64,000 nucleotides of DNA, taken from positions 1 through 64,000 of the forward strand of contig JBFMFU010000088.1 of assembly GCA_040751985.1 (NCBI GenBank), in the 5' to 3' direction. The translations under genes were made by a program, and so were the position numbers. The DNA is from Desulfoferula sp040751985. Lineage in GTDB: Bacteria; Desulfobacterota; Desulfarculia; Desulfarculales; Desulfarculaceae. Below are positions 33,389 through 46,293 of this stretch, one piece after another. Under the pieces are notes generated by a model. The model saw nothing but the letters and a program-made list of their open reading frames with translations. It was not told the DNA's origin and did no database searches. Numbering within the stretch: position 1 is the first letter of the stretch; each line of letters begins with the position of its first letter.

Positions 33389-34191
33389 GTCCTCAACCCC
33401 AACACGTCCTGCATGTCATAAAGCCCGGGCGGCTGCTGCACCACCCACACCGCGGCCCGCACCGCGCCGCGCGCGAAGGTGTCCCGGGAATGGGAGCGAT
33501 GGGTCAGCTCCAGGCGCTCGCCCTGGCCGATGAAAAACACCGTGTGGTCGCCCACGATGTCCCCGCCGCGGATCACCGATACCCCTATTTCGTCCTTGCT
33601 CCGGGCGCCGGTCATGCCCACTCGGCCGTGGCGGCAGACCTTGTCCGCCTCCCAGCCGCGCACCGTGCACAGCTCCTCGATCAGGCGCACGGCGGTGCCC
33701 GAGGGCGCGTCCTTCTTCTGGTCGTGGTGGGCCTCCAGGACCTCCAGGGCGTAGTCCGGGCCCAGCACCCGGGCCATGTCGCCCACCACCTTGAACATCA
33801 GGTTCATGCCCACGCTCATGTTGGGCGCGAACACCACCGGCACCTTCTTGGCCTGCTGGGCCACGGTCTTGCGCTGGGCCTCGCTGAGGCCGGTGGTGCC
33901 GATCACCGCCGCCTTGCCCTGAGCGGCGCACTCCTTGAGATTTTTTATGCTGGCGCCGGGGCTGGTGAACTCGATGAGCACCTGGGCCTCAGTGATGGCC
34001 GCCACCGGGTCCTCGCCCACCACGCCCTCGGCCCCGGCCAGGCCCACCACCCCGGCCAGGCTCTTGCCCACCGCCGGGTTGCCCGGCGCCTCGAAGGCGC
34101 CGGCCAGCTCGGCCTCGGGATGGGCGTAGACCGCGTGCACCACGCGGGCGCCCATGCGGCCGGCCACGCCGGCCACGGCTATTTTGACCAT
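33385..34191 (-). CDS. dapB: 4-hydroxy-tetrahydrodipicolinate reductase
   Basis: 268 residues. N-terminal NAD(P)-binding AVAGVAGRMG, IGTTGLSEAQ, FAPNMSVGMN, catalytic region EAHHDQKKDAPSGTA, and SVIRGGDIVGDHTVFF. Reduces the DapA product in lysine/DAP synthesis. Starts 13 bases after the dapA stop. Confidence 0.96.
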   Translation of the reverse strand: MVKIAVAGVAGRMGARVVHAVYAHPEAELAGAFEAPGNPAVGKSLAGVVGLAGAEGVVGEDPVAAITEAQVLIEFTSPGASIKNLKECAAQGKAAVIGTTGLSEAQRKTVAQQAKKVPVVFAPNMSVGMNLMFKVVGDMARVLGPDYALEVLEAHHDQKKDAPSGTAVRLIEELCTVRGWEADKVCRHGRVGMTGARSKDEIGVSVIRGGDIVGDHTVFFIGQGERLELTHRSHSRDTFARGAVRAAVWVVQQPPGLYDMQDVLGLRT

Positions 34192-34204
34192 ACAGTCCCC
34201 TCCC

Positions 34205-35080
34205 CTACCTGATCCCGTAGGCCTTCATGGCGGCCTTGAGCTTGTCCAGGTTGGCCGGCGCCATCTCGCACAGGGGCAGGCGCATCTCGCCGCTGGGCAT
34301 CAAGCCCACCAGGGCCATGGCCGTCTTGATCGGGATGGGGTTGGTCTCGATGAACATGGCCTTGCACAGGGGCAGAATCTTCAGGAACCGCTTCTGGGCC
34401 AGTTCGATCTGGCCATCGAACCAGGCCGTGCACACACCGGCCACCTCCTTGGGCAGCAGGTTGTTGAGCACGCTGATCACGCCCTTGCCGCCGATGGACA
34501 ATAGCGGCAGCACCATGTTGTCGTCGCCTGACAGGAGGTCCATCTTGTCGCCGCAGAGATTGTAGATCTCGGCCATCTGGTTGATGTTGCCGCTGGCCTC
34601 CTTGCAGGCGATTATCTCGGGCAGCTCGGCCATGCGGGCCAGGGTGGCCGGCTCGATGTTCACGCCGGTGCGCGAAGCGATGTTATAGGGCACCAGGGGA
34701 AAGCGGCACTCCTTGGCCAGGGCCTGGAAGTGGCGGTAGATGCCCTCCTGGGTGGGCTTGTTGTAATAAGGCGTCACGATCAAGGCGGCGTCGGCGCCCA
34801 CCTGCTTGGCGAACTTGGTCAGGTCGATGGCCTCGGCGGTGCTGTTGGAGCCGGCCCCGGCCACCACCGGCACCCGCTTTTTCACCTGCTCCACCGTGAT
34901 CTGCACCACCCGCTTGTGCTCGTCATGGCTCAGGGTAGGCGATTCGCCGGTGGTGCCGCAGGGCACGATGCCGTCGGTTCCGTTCTCGATCTGGAACTCG
35001 ATCAGGCGCCTTAGAGTTTCTTCATCAACCTGGCCGTCCCGGAAGGGGGTGACCAGGGCCACGAGGGCTCCCTTAAGCAT
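34205..35080 (-). CDS. dapA: 4-hydroxy-tetrahydrodipicolinate synthase
   Basis: 291 residues. GALVALVTPF start, the CGTTGESPTLS pyruvate-binding motif, YNIASRTGVN with the catalytic Tyr, and Schiff-base Lys in IIACKEASGN. Condenses pyruvate with aspartate semialdehyde, the first committed step to DAP. AAGGAGAC lies upstream of the ATG; 15 bases after the dapF stop. Confidence 0.97.
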   Translation of the reverse strand: MLKGALVALVTPFRDGQVDEETLRRLIEFQIENGTDGIVPCGTTGESPTLSHDEHKRVVQITVEQVKKRVPVVAGAGSNSTAEAIDLTKFAKQVGADAALIVTPYYNKPTQEGIYRHFQALAKECRFPLVPYNIASRTGVNIEPATLARMAELPEIIACKEASGNINQMAEIYNLCGDKMDLLSGDDNMVLPLLSIGGKGVISVLNNLLPKEVAGVCTAWFDGQIELAQKRFLKILPLCKAMFIETNPIPIKTAMALVGLMPSGEMRLPLCEMAPANLDKLKAAMKAYGIR

Positions 35081-35095
35081 TTTGGGTCTCCTTGT

Positions 35096-35980
35096 TTAGT
35101 ACTGTAACCAGGCAAAGGCGTCCTGCAGCAGGGTCCCCTGGAAGACGTAGGAAGCCGCGCCTTCCAGGAAAACCGGGCCCAGGGAGTCGCCCTGTCCTTC
35201 GAAGTAAACCTTCAGGGTCTCGCCGCTGCGCACCCGCACCTTAACCGGCGAGGCCAGGCCCAGAGCCGGCCCCGTCATCAGGGCCGAAGCCACCGCGCCG
35301 GTGCCGCAGGCCAGGGTCTCGTCCTCCACCCCGCGCTCGTAGGTGCGCACCAACAGCTCGCCGTCGCCGGCGGCCACGAAGTTCACGTTGGTGCCGGCCG
35401 GGGCGAAGTGGGGGTGGAAGCGCAGCTCCCGGCCCAGCTCCCGCACCGGCACCGCCTCCAGGTCCTCCACGGCCAGGATGGTGTGGGGAACGCCGCTGTT
35501 GATGCCCGCCAGGCTGAGGGCCCGGCCGCCGGCCGTGAGCTCCAGGTCGCGGTAGGCGTCGAAGGGCCGGATCATCTCCAGCTTCACCTCGCCGCCGCCC
35601 TTCAGCCAGGCCCGGATGGGACCGGCGATGGTGTCGAAGACCATCTGCTCGCCGGCCAGGCCCCGGTCATGGGCGAAACGGGCCGCGCAGCGGCCGGCAT
35701 TGCCGCACATCTCCGCGGCCGAGCCATCGGAGTTGAAGAAGTGCCAGCGGAAGTCCACCCTGCCCCGCTCCGGGTCCACCCGGTCGCTGGGCTCCAGGAG
35801 CACCAAGCCGTCGGCGCCCACCGAGCGCCGGCGCTGGCACACGGCCTTGGCCAACAGCGGCATCAGCGCCGGCGGCACCTGGGCCTGGCGGTTGTCCACC
35901 AGCACGAAGTCATTGCCGGTGCCAGTCATCTTCACGATCTCGATGCCGGCCAAGGGCAATAAGCTAGTTATATCGGTCAT
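35096..35980 (-). CDS. dapF: Diaminopimelate epimerase
   Basis: 294 residues. Both active-site cysteines are present: EMCGNAGRCAARF and LACGTGAVASAL, with MTGTGNDFVLVDN at the start. Converts LL- to meso-diaminopimelate, following DapL. ATG at 35978-35980, preceded by GGTGGA; 48 bases after lysA. Confidence 0.96.
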   Translation of the reverse strand: MTDITSLLPLAGIEIVKMTGTGNDFVLVDNRQAQVPPALMPLLAKAVCQRRRSVGADGLVLLEPSDRVDPERGRVDFRWHFFNSDGSAAEMCGNAGRCAARFAHDRGLAGEQMVFDTIAGPIRAWLKGGGEVKLEMIRPFDAYRDLELTAGGRALSLAGINSGVPHTILAVEDLEAVPVRELGRELRFHPHFAPAGTNVNFVAAGDGELLVRTYERGVEDETLACGTGAVASALMTGPALGLASPVKVRVRSGETLKVYFEGQGDSLGPVFLEGAASYVFQGTLLQDAFAWLQY

Positions 35981-36028
35981 GACTCAATCCACCCGCATAC
36001 AAATGGCAAACGGCCCGCTCGGGGCCGT

Positions 36029-37288
36029 CTACGCCATCCACTCCGGCAAGGTCTCGCCGCGCATGAGCTCCTCGACGGTCTCTCGGCGGCGCACCACGGA
36101 CCAGCGATCGCCGTGCACCATCACCTCGGCCGGCCGCGGCCGGGAGTTGTAGTTGCTGCTCATGACGAAGCCGTAGGCCCCGGCGCTCATCACCGCCATC
36201 AGTTCGCCCCGCTGCAGGTCGGCCATCTCCCGGTCCCGGGCCAGGAAGTCGCCGCTCTCGCAGATGGGGCCCACCACGTCCGCGGTCACCTCCCCCCGTC
36301 CGTTGGCCCGAGCCACGGGCAGGATTTGGTGATAGGAATCGTAGAAGGCCGGCCGCACCAAGTCGTTCATGGCCGCATCCACCACGATGAAGTGCTTGGC
36401 CGGGGTGTCCTTGGTGTAGAGCACCCGGGCCAGCAGGATGCCCGCGTTGCCCACCAGCACCCGGCCCGGCTCCAGCACCAGGCGCATGCCCAGCCGGGCC
36501 ACCTGGTCGCGCAGGGCAGCCGCGTACTGGCCGGGGCTGGGCGGCTCCTCGTTGCGGTAGGTGATGCCCAGGCCGCCGCCCAGGTCCAGCAGGCTCAGGT
36601 GGATGCCTGCCTGGCGCAGGCGCCCTATCAGGACCTCCAGGCGGCCCACCGCGTCGGCAAAGGGCTCCACCTGGGTTATCTGGCTGCCGATGTGGCAGGA
36701 GACGCCCTTCAGCTCCACGTGGGCCAGGCTGGCCGCCTGCTGATACTGCTCAAAGGCCTGCTGCATGTCCAGGCCGAACTTGTTCTTGGCCAGGCCGGTG
36801 GTGATCTTGGGATGGGTGCGGGCGTCCACGTCCGGGTTTACCCGCAGGCTCACCGGTGCCTTGAGCCCCAGGCGGCCGGCGGTCTCATCGAGCACTGCCA
36901 GCTCCTGGGCGCTCTCGATGTTGAACATGAGGATGCCGGCGGTGAGGGCGGCCTCCATCTCGGCCACGGACTTGCCCACCCCGGAGTAGACGATCTTCTC
37001 CGGCGGCACCCCGGCGGCCAGGGCCCGGCTCAGCTCGCCGCCGCTGACGATGTCCGCGCCCCCGCCCAGGGAGGCCATCAGGGCCAGCACCGCCCGGCTG
37101 CTGTTGGACTTGACCGAGAAGCAGACCAGGGCGTCCAGGCCTGCGAAGGCCTGCGAAAAGACCTGGAAGTGCCGGGTCAGAGTGGCCTGGGAATAGACGT
37201 AGGTGGGGGTGCCCACCTGCTGGGCCAGTTGGGCCAGGTTCACTTCTTCGGCGTGGAGCACGCCGTCTGTATAAGCAAAATGGTGCAT
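36029..37288 (-). CDS. lysA: Diaminopimelate decarboxylase
   Basis: 419 residues. PLP lysine in LVCFSVKSNSS, HIGSQI, LDLGGGLGITY, LEPGRVLVGNAG, and the C-terminal loop PICESGDFLA with the catalytic Cys, all as in LysA. Makes L-lysine from meso-DAP. First gene of the dap/folK run (lysA-dapF-dapA-dapB-FAH-dapL-folK). AAGGATT just before the ATG. Confidence 0.95.
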   Translation of the reverse strand: MHHFAYTDGVLHAEEVNLAQLAQQVGTPTYVYSQATLTRHFQVFSQAFAGLDALVCFSVKSNSSRAVLALMASLGGGADIVSGGELSRALAAGVPPEKIVYSGVGKSVAEMEAALTAGILMFNIESAQELAVLDETAGRLGLKAPVSLRVNPDVDARTHPKITTGLAKNKFGLDMQQAFEQYQQAASLAHVELKGVSCHIGSQITQVEPFADAVGRLEVLIGRLRQAGIHLSLLDLGGGLGITYRNEEPPSPGQYAAALRDQVARLGMRLVLEPGRVLVGNAGILLARVLYTKDTPAKHFIVVDAAMNDLVRPAFYDSYHQILPVARANGRGEVTADVVGPICESGDFLARDREMADLQRGELMAVMSAGAYGFVMSSNYNSRPRPAEVMVHGDRWSVVRRRETVEELMRGETLPEWMA

Positions 37289-37600
37289 AATCCTTAAGCC
37301 GTAGTCCTACGGTTCATCTAAGCCGCGACTGATTTTTTATAGGAGAAGGGCCTGTGCGGGCCCGGAGTCTAGCAGGGCGGCAAGCACCCTTTGGCCGGCA
37401 GCCGGGACCAACGCACGGGCATGCGTTTGCCCTTGGCGGCGCTCTTTATGTTGACCCTGCTCCAGCCCATCTAGGTTCCCGCTCAGTAGAGACATGTCTT
37501 ACGCCGGCCGCGCTGGGGCCGCCCTCGGCGGCCCCAGCCAGCCCACGCCTCATCTAACTTCCCTCAAGCTGAGGTCTTTGTCAAGCGCCCCCCAGCTGGC
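37289..37600. other. 312-base gap between the arginine-side lipoprotein gene and lysA
   Basis: Presumably carries the lysA promoter. Contains the strong hairpin listed at 37512-37538. A short plus-strand frame from 37354 has a ribosome-binding-like AGGAGAAGGG but no recognisable product. No riboswitch-like or coding signal that I trust. Confidence 0.5.
37512..37538. repeat. Perfect 12-bp stem, 3-base loop hairpin
   Basis: GCTGGGGCCGCC and its exact complement separated by CTC. No T-run on either strand, so not a standard intrinsic terminator; it could stall transcription between the argH-side lipoprotein gene and lysA or protect an mRNA end. Confidence 0.6.
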
Positions 37601-38649
37601 CTAGGGCAGATGCACCAGATCCAGCACCTCGCTGAACTTGCTGACGTTGCCCGCTTCGTCCACGGCCTGCACCCTGTAGAAGTACTGCTTCTCGGCCTGC
37701 ACGGCCTTGTCCACGAACACATTTTCCTTGACCAGGGCGGTGTTCACCTGTTGCCAGTCCCCGCCCTTCTGCTTGCGGAAGATGTTGTAGCCGGCCACGT
37801 CCTGGTCCGGGCTGGGCGTGTAGCGCAGATACACGCCCTGCTTGGTGCTGGCCGCGGCCAGGTCCAGGGGCGGCTTGGGCGGGGTCATGTCCCGGGGCTT
37901 GATGCTGACCCAGTTGCTGCCCTGGCCCTGCAGGTACGACTCGTGAAACTGGCGGGTGGCGAACACCTGGTAGGAGTACTCCTGGCCGTTGGCCACGGTC
38001 TTGTCGATGAAGGCCGGGGCCTTGAACGGCTGCATGTTCAGCCGCTTCTGGCCGTCGGGCCCCTTGCGCAGCAGCACGTAGCCGGCCAGGTCCGGGCTGC
38101 TCTGGCCGTTCTGCAGGGTGGTGACCGGCTGCCAGGAGAGGCGCACCTCCTTGTCTCCGGCCTTGGCCTGGAGGCCTTTGGGCGCAGCAGCGGGCACCAT
38201 GCGGGGCATGCGCAGCACCGACGAGCGCGGGCCCAGGCGGCCGGCCTCGTCGATCAGCTCCACCTGGTACGCCGCCTCCTGGTTCATGGGCGCGCTTTTG
38301 TCCAGCCAGCGGAAGCGGCTGTCCAGCAGTTCGGCCGACACCCGGGGGGCCAGTTGGCGCAGGTCGAACTCATGGTAGCGCCGCATCACCGGCGGACAGG
38401 GCGGGCAGGACGGGTCGCCGGTCAGGGGCAGATAGGCATAGTAGATGCGCACCTTGCGCACCGCCCGCTGGGGGGTGGGCGCGCCGGGCACTCCGAAGCT
38501 GACCATCATACCCTCGGTCCGGGGCTCGGCTTCCAGGTTTTGGGCCGGCGCCGGCGCCAGCAGGCTGGAGGGCTGCGGCGGGGTCTTGATTCCACAGCCA
38601 ACAGCCAGAACCGCCAGCGCCGACATCAATAACAGGCCTATGGGTGCCA

Positions 38650-38665
<16 letters not shown>
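37601..38665 (-). CDS. Fibronectin type III-like lipoprotein
   Basis: 354 residues. Signal peptide with lipobox AVGC (Cys at about residue 24) followed by GIKTPPQPSSLL. Three FN3-like units can be seen (about 40-155, 160-255, 260-354), the last two with SWQPVTTLQNG, YSYQVFA and YFYRVQAVDEAGNVSKFSE. A surface or periplasmic binding scaffold. The start at 38663-38665 has GAGGAAGCG upstream and overlaps argH by 16 bases; ATG 38648-38650 (TGATG) is the alternative. It holds the place that the LptM-type lipoprotein occupies before lysA in many proteobacteria. Confidence 0.82.
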
Positions 38666-40059
<1,394 letters not shown>

Positions 40060-40077
40060 TTACAATTTTTCTTAAAC

Positions 40078-41295
40078 CTATTTCTTAGCCTTTTGCGCCT
40101 GCTCCAGGGCGTGCCGGATGCGCAGGCGCAGCCCGTTCAGGCGGATGAAGCCCGTGGCGTCCGCCTGGTTGTAGACCGTGTCCGCCTCAAAGGTGGCGAT
40201 GTCCGGCCTATACAGGCTATTGGGCGAGCGCCGGCCCAAGACGGTCACGTTGCCCTTGTACAGGCGCAGGCGCACCTCGCCGGTCACTGGCTGCTGGGCC
40301 TTGTCCATCATGGCCTGCAGCAGCTCCATCTCCGGCGTGAACCAGTACCCATAGTAGATCAGCTCGCTGTAGTGGGGCAGCAGGTTGTCGCGGATGCGCA
40401 GCACCTCGCGGTCCAGGCACAGGCCCTCCAGGGCCAGGTGGGCCTGGCGCAGGATGGTGCCGCCCGGGGTCTCGTACACGCCCCGGCTCTTCATGCCCAC
40501 GTAGCGGTTCTCCACCATGTCCACCCGGCCGATGCCGTGCGCCCCTCCCAGCTCGTTGAGCCGGGCCAACAGCGCCGCCGGGGTCAGCTTCTGGCCGTCC
40601 ATGCTCACCGGGTCGCCGTGCGCAAAGCCCAGGGTTATCTCCTGGGCCTGGTCCGGCGCGGCCTGGGGCGAAACGCTGAGCAGGAACATGTCCTCGGGCG
40701 GCGCAGCCCAGGGGTCCTCCAGGATGCCGCCCTCAAAGGAGATGTGCAGAATGTTGCGGTCGCTGCTGTAGGGCCGGGCCTTGGTCACTGGCACCGGGAT
40801 GCCGTGCTTCTGGGCGTAGGCCACCAACGCCTCGCGGGAGCCCAGGTCCCACTCCCGCCAGGGGGCGATGATTGTGAGATCCGGGGCCAGGGCCTGGTAG
40901 CTCAGCTCGAAGCGCACCTGGTCATTGCCCTTGCCCGTGGCGCCGTGGCTCACGGCATCGCCGCCCGTGGCCCGGGCCGCGGCCACCTGGCCCTTGGCGA
41001 TCATTGGCCGGGCCAGGGAGGTGCCCAGCAGATACTGGCCCTCGTACAAGGCCCCAGCCCGAAAGGCCGGGAACACGTAATCGCGCACGAACTCCTCCTT
41101 GAGGTCGTCCACGATCACCTGGCTGGCCCCGGTCTTCAGGCCCTTTTCGCGGATGCTGGCCAGCTCCTCGCCCTGGCCCAGGTCGGCCACGTAGGCCACC
41201 ACCTCGCACCTGTAGGTGTCGATGAGCCATTTCAATATGATGGAGGTGTCCAGGCCGCCGGAGTAGGCCAGGACCACCTTTTTGATGTCAGGCAT
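40078..41295 (-). CDS. argG: Argininosuccinate synthase
   Basis: 405 residues. ATP PP-loop VLAYSGGLDTSIIL at the N-terminus, AYVADLGQGEE, GKGNDQVRFE, and YYGYWFTPEME. Joins citrulline and aspartate with ATP. Starts six bases after argF. Confidence 0.97.
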   Translation of the reverse strand: MPDIKKVVLAYSGGLDTSIILKWLIDTYRCEVVAYVADLGQGEELASIREKGLKTGASQVIVDDLKEEFVRDYVFPAFRAGALYEGQYLLGTSLARPMIAKGQVAAARATGGDAVSHGATGKGNDQVRFELSYQALAPDLTIIAPWREWDLGSREALVAYAQKHGIPVPVTKARPYSSDRNILHISFEGGILEDPWAAPPEDMFLLSVSPQAAPDQAQEITLGFAHGDPVSMDGQKLTPAALLARLNELGGAHGIGRVDMVENRYVGMKSRGVYETPGGTILRQAHLALEGLCLDREVLRIRDNLLPHYSELIYYGYWFTPEMELLQAMMDKAQQPVTGEVRLRLYKGNVTVLGRRSPNSLYRPDIATFEADTVYNQADATGFIRLNGLRLRIRHALEQAQKAKK

Positions 41296-41301
41296 GGTGT
41301 C

Positions 41302-42231
<930 letters not shown>

Positions 42232-42282
42232 GTCGCGCTAATTTTCTTTCAGGCCGGCCGGGCAAGGGCCGGCGTCCCTAGA

Positions 42283-43491
42283 TTAGGCCACGCCTTGGGC
42301 CAGGACCGCGTCCAAGGCCTCGCACAGGGCGTCTATCTGCGCCCGCTCGATCACCAGCGGCGGCGCAAAGCGCACCACCTTTTCCTGGGCCTGGCCCACG
42401 ATGAAGCCCCTCTCCCGCAGCTTGGCCAAGAGAGGCGCGGCCGGGCCCTTGAGCACCAAGCCCAACAACAGCCCCATGCCCCGCACCGCCTCCACCGCCT
42501 CCGGATGCTTCTGGGCCAGCAGCTCCAGCCGGTTCTGGAAGTAGAAGCCCACCGCCTCGGCCCGCTCCAGGAAGCCAGGCGCGGTCATGGTCTCCAGCAC
42601 CACCCGCGCCGCCTCCATGATCACTGGCCCGGCGCCGAAGGTGGTGGCGTGGGAGCCAGGGGTGAACAGCGCGGCCACCTCCTCCACGGCCAGCACCGCG
42701 CCGGCGGGCAGGCCGTTGGCCAGGGCCTTGGCCAGGGTCATCACGTGCGGGGTCACGTTCCAGTGCTGGTAAGCGAAGAGCTTGCCCGTGCGGCCCAGGC
42801 CGGTCTGCACCTCGTCGAACATGAGCAGGGCTCCGGCCTCCTGGCACAGGGCCTTGAGCCCGGCCAGGTAGCCCTGCGGCGGCACCACCACCCCGCCCTC
42901 GCCCTGAATCGGCTCCACCAGGATGGCGCAGACGCCGTCGTCCATGGCCGCCCGCGCCGCCTCCACATCGCCGTAGGGCACGTGCTTGAACCGCGGCATC
43001 AGGGGGTCATAGCCCTTCTGGATCTTCTCCTGGCCCGTGGCCGAGAGGGTGCCCAGGGTGCGGCCGTGGAAGGAGTACTCCATGGTCAGCACCGTGTGTG
43101 CGCCATTCTTTTTCTGCTTGCCCCACAGCCGGGCCAGCTTCAGGGCCCCCTCGTTGGCCTCGGCCCCGGAGTTGCAGAAGAACACCCGGTCGGCAAAGGA
43201 GTTGTCCACCAGCAGCCTGGCCACCGCCACCTGGGGCTCGGTGTAGTACAGGTTGCTCACGTGCACCAGCTTGAGGGCCTGGTTGCACACGGCCTGGGCC
43301 ACGCCGGGGTGGGCGTGCCCCAGGCTGCACACCGCGATGCCGGCCAGGAAGTCCAGGTACTCCCGGCCCTGGTCGTCCCACAGCACGCAGCCCTCGCCGC
43401 GCACGAAGCACACCGGCGTCCGGCCGTAGGTGTTCATCACGTACTTATCAACGTCTTGCCGCGTATTCTGGCTCATGGCGTTTCTACTCAT
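42283..43491 (-). CDS. argD: Acetylornithine aminotransferase
   Basis: 402 residues. Class III aminotransferase: NSGAEANEGALKLARLW, YSFHGRTLG, LMFDEVQTGLGRTGKLFAYQ, and PLP lysine in MTLAKALANGLP. In this operon it acts in arginine synthesis (and may serve succinyl-DAP elsewhere, though DapL makes that needless). The start overlaps argB by eight bases; ATG 43474-43476 is an alternative. Confidence 0.95.
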   Translation of the reverse strand: MSRNAMSQNTRQDVDKYVMNTYGRTPVCFVRGEGCVLWDDQGREYLDFLAGIAVCSLGHAHPGVAQAVCNQALKLVHVSNLYYTEPQVAVARLLVDNSFADRVFFCNSGAEANEGALKLARLWGKQKKNGAHTVLTMEYSFHGRTLGTLSATGQEKIQKGYDPLMPRFKHVPYGDVEAARAAMDDGVCAILVEPIQGEGGVVVPPQGYLAGLKALCQEAGALLMFDEVQTGLGRTGKLFAYQHWNVTPHVMTLAKALANGLPAGAVLAVEEVAALFTPGSHATTFGAGPVIMEAARVVLETMTAPGFLERAEAVGFYFQNRLELLAQKHPEAVEAVRGMGLLLGLVLKGPAAPLLAKLRERGFIVGQAQEKVVRFAPPLVIERAQIDALCEALDAVLAQGVA

Positions 43492-44371
43492 CCCTGAAAA
43501 CGGTGCCCACGCCCTGGTCCGTGAAGACCTCCAACAAGAGCGCGTTGGGCACCCGGCCGTCGATGATATGGGCCCGCTCCACGCCGGCCTCCAGCGCCTC
43601 CAGGCAGCAGGAGACCTTGGGCAGCATGCCGCCGGTGATGATCCCCTCTTCCACCAAGCGGCCCACCTGGGCCGGCGTGGCCTCGGCGATAAGCTTGCCC
43701 TGCTTGTCTAAGAGGCCCGCGGTGTCCGTGAGCAGGATCAGCTTGGCCGCTCGGAGCCGGCTGGCCACGGCCGCGGCCACCAGGTCCGCGTTGATGTTCA
43801 GCGACTGGCCCTCGGGGCCCACGCCCACCGGCGCGATCACCGGGATGAAGTTGCCGTGCTCCAGGGCGTGCAGCACCTGGGCATCAACCTTGTCCACCTC
43901 GCCCACCAGGCCCAGGTCGATGATCTCCGGCGGCTGGTTGCCCTCCTGCCGGGCCATCTGCATCTGGGTGGCCTGGATCAGGCCGCCGTCGTGGCCGCTG
44001 AGCCCCACCGCCCGGCCGCCGTGCTTGTTGATCAGGGCCACGATGGAGGTGTTGACCAGGCCCACCAGGACCATCTGCACCACGTCCATGATTTCGGGGC
44101 TGGTGACGCGCATGCCGCCCACGAACTCGCAGGCGATGTCCAGACGCTTTAAGAGCTCGCCGATCTGGGGCCCGCCGCCGTGCACCACCACCGGGTAGAT
44201 GCCGACGGTGCGCAGCAGGATCAGGTTCAGGGCGAAGCTCTCCTTGAGGGCCTCGTCCTGCATGGCGTGGCCCCCGTACTTGATCACCACGGTCTGGCCC
44301 TGGAAGCGCCGGATATAGGGCAGCGCCTCCATCAGGGTCTGGGCGGTGGTGGCTGGTTTTCTCTTGCTCAT
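43484..44371 (-). CDS. argB: Acetylglutamate kinase
   Basis: 295 residues. VVIKYGGHAMQDE, VVVHGGGPQIG, GLSGHDGGLIQA, and IPVIAPVGVGPEGQSLNIN followed by LLTDTAGLLD. Phosphorylates N-acetylglutamate; commonly the arginine-feedback step, and the long N-terminal helix (KRKPATTAQTLMEALPYI) of arginine-sensitive forms is present. Ten bases after hslU. Confidence 0.97.
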   Translation of the reverse strand: MSKRKPATTAQTLMEALPYIRRFQGQTVVIKYGGHAMQDEALKESFALNLILLRTVGIYPVVVHGGGPQIGELLKRLDIACEFVGGMRVTSPEIMDVVQMVLVGLVNTSIVALINKHGGRAVGLSGHDGGLIQATQMQMARQEGNQPPEIIDLGLVGEVDKVDAQVLHALEHGNFIPVIAPVGVGPEGQSLNINADLVAAAVASRLRAAKLILLTDTAGLLDKQGKLIAEATPAQVGRLVEEGIITGGMLPKVSCCLEALEAGVERAHIIDGRVPNALLLEVFTDQGVGTVFRDE

Positions 44372-44381
44372 ATGCGGTCCC

Positions 44382-45752
<1,371 letters not shown>

Positions 45753-45753
45753 T

Positions 45754-46293
45754 CTACAGAGTCTCCAACCTCACCTCATGATTGGTGTACACGCAAATAT
45801 CCGCCGCAATGCGCATGGCCTCCCGTACGATCTCCTCGGGCGAAAGGCTGGTGTTCTTTATCAGCGCCCGGGCCGCGGCCAGGGCATAGGGCCCGCCCGA
45901 GCCGATGGCCGCCACCCCCTCCTCGGGGTCCAGCACGTCGCCCGAGCCGGAGATGATCAGCAGGGTGCCCCGGTCTGCGGCCAGAAGCATGGCCTCCAGC
46001 CGCCGCAGTATCTTGTCCGTGCGCCAGTCCTTGGCCAGCTCCACCGCGGCCCGGGTCAAGTTGCCGGCATAGGTCTCCAGCTTGCCCTCCAGGCGCTCGA
46101 ACAGGGTGAAGGCGTCGGCCGTGCCGCCGGCAAAGCCGGCCAGCACCTGGCCCTGGTACAGCCGCCGCAGCTTGTTGGCCCCGGACTTGACCACGGTCTG
46201 ACCCATGGTCACCTGGCCGTCGGCGGCCATGACCACCCCGCCGTTGTGGCGCAGGGCCATGACCGTGGTGCTGCGTGTCTTCTCAGCCGGCAT
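45754..46293 (-). CDS. hslV: HslV protease subunit
   Basis: 179 residues. Threonine-protease fold: after a short propeptide (MPAEKTRS) comes TTVMALRHNGGVVMAADGQVT, so the nucleophile would be the Thr after Ser8; GFAGGTADAFTLFER and SGSGDV follow. ATG at 46291-46293 has AAGGAGAA upstream; the start lies within the end of xerC. Confidence 0.96.
   Translation of the reverse strand: MPAEKTRSTTVMALRHNGGVVMAADGQVTMGQTVVKSGANKLRRLYQGQVLAGFAGGTADAFTLFERLEGKLETYAGNLTRAAVELAKDWRTDKILRRLEAMLLAADRGTLLIISGSGDVLDPEEGVAAIGSGGPYALAAARALIKNTSLSPEEIVREAMRIAADICVYTNHEVRLETL

Noticed and set aside
37354..37557. 67-codon plus-strand frame with AGGAGAAGGG upstream
   Set aside because: Product has no domain-like pattern and runs through the 12-bp hairpin; kept only as a remark in the gap entry.
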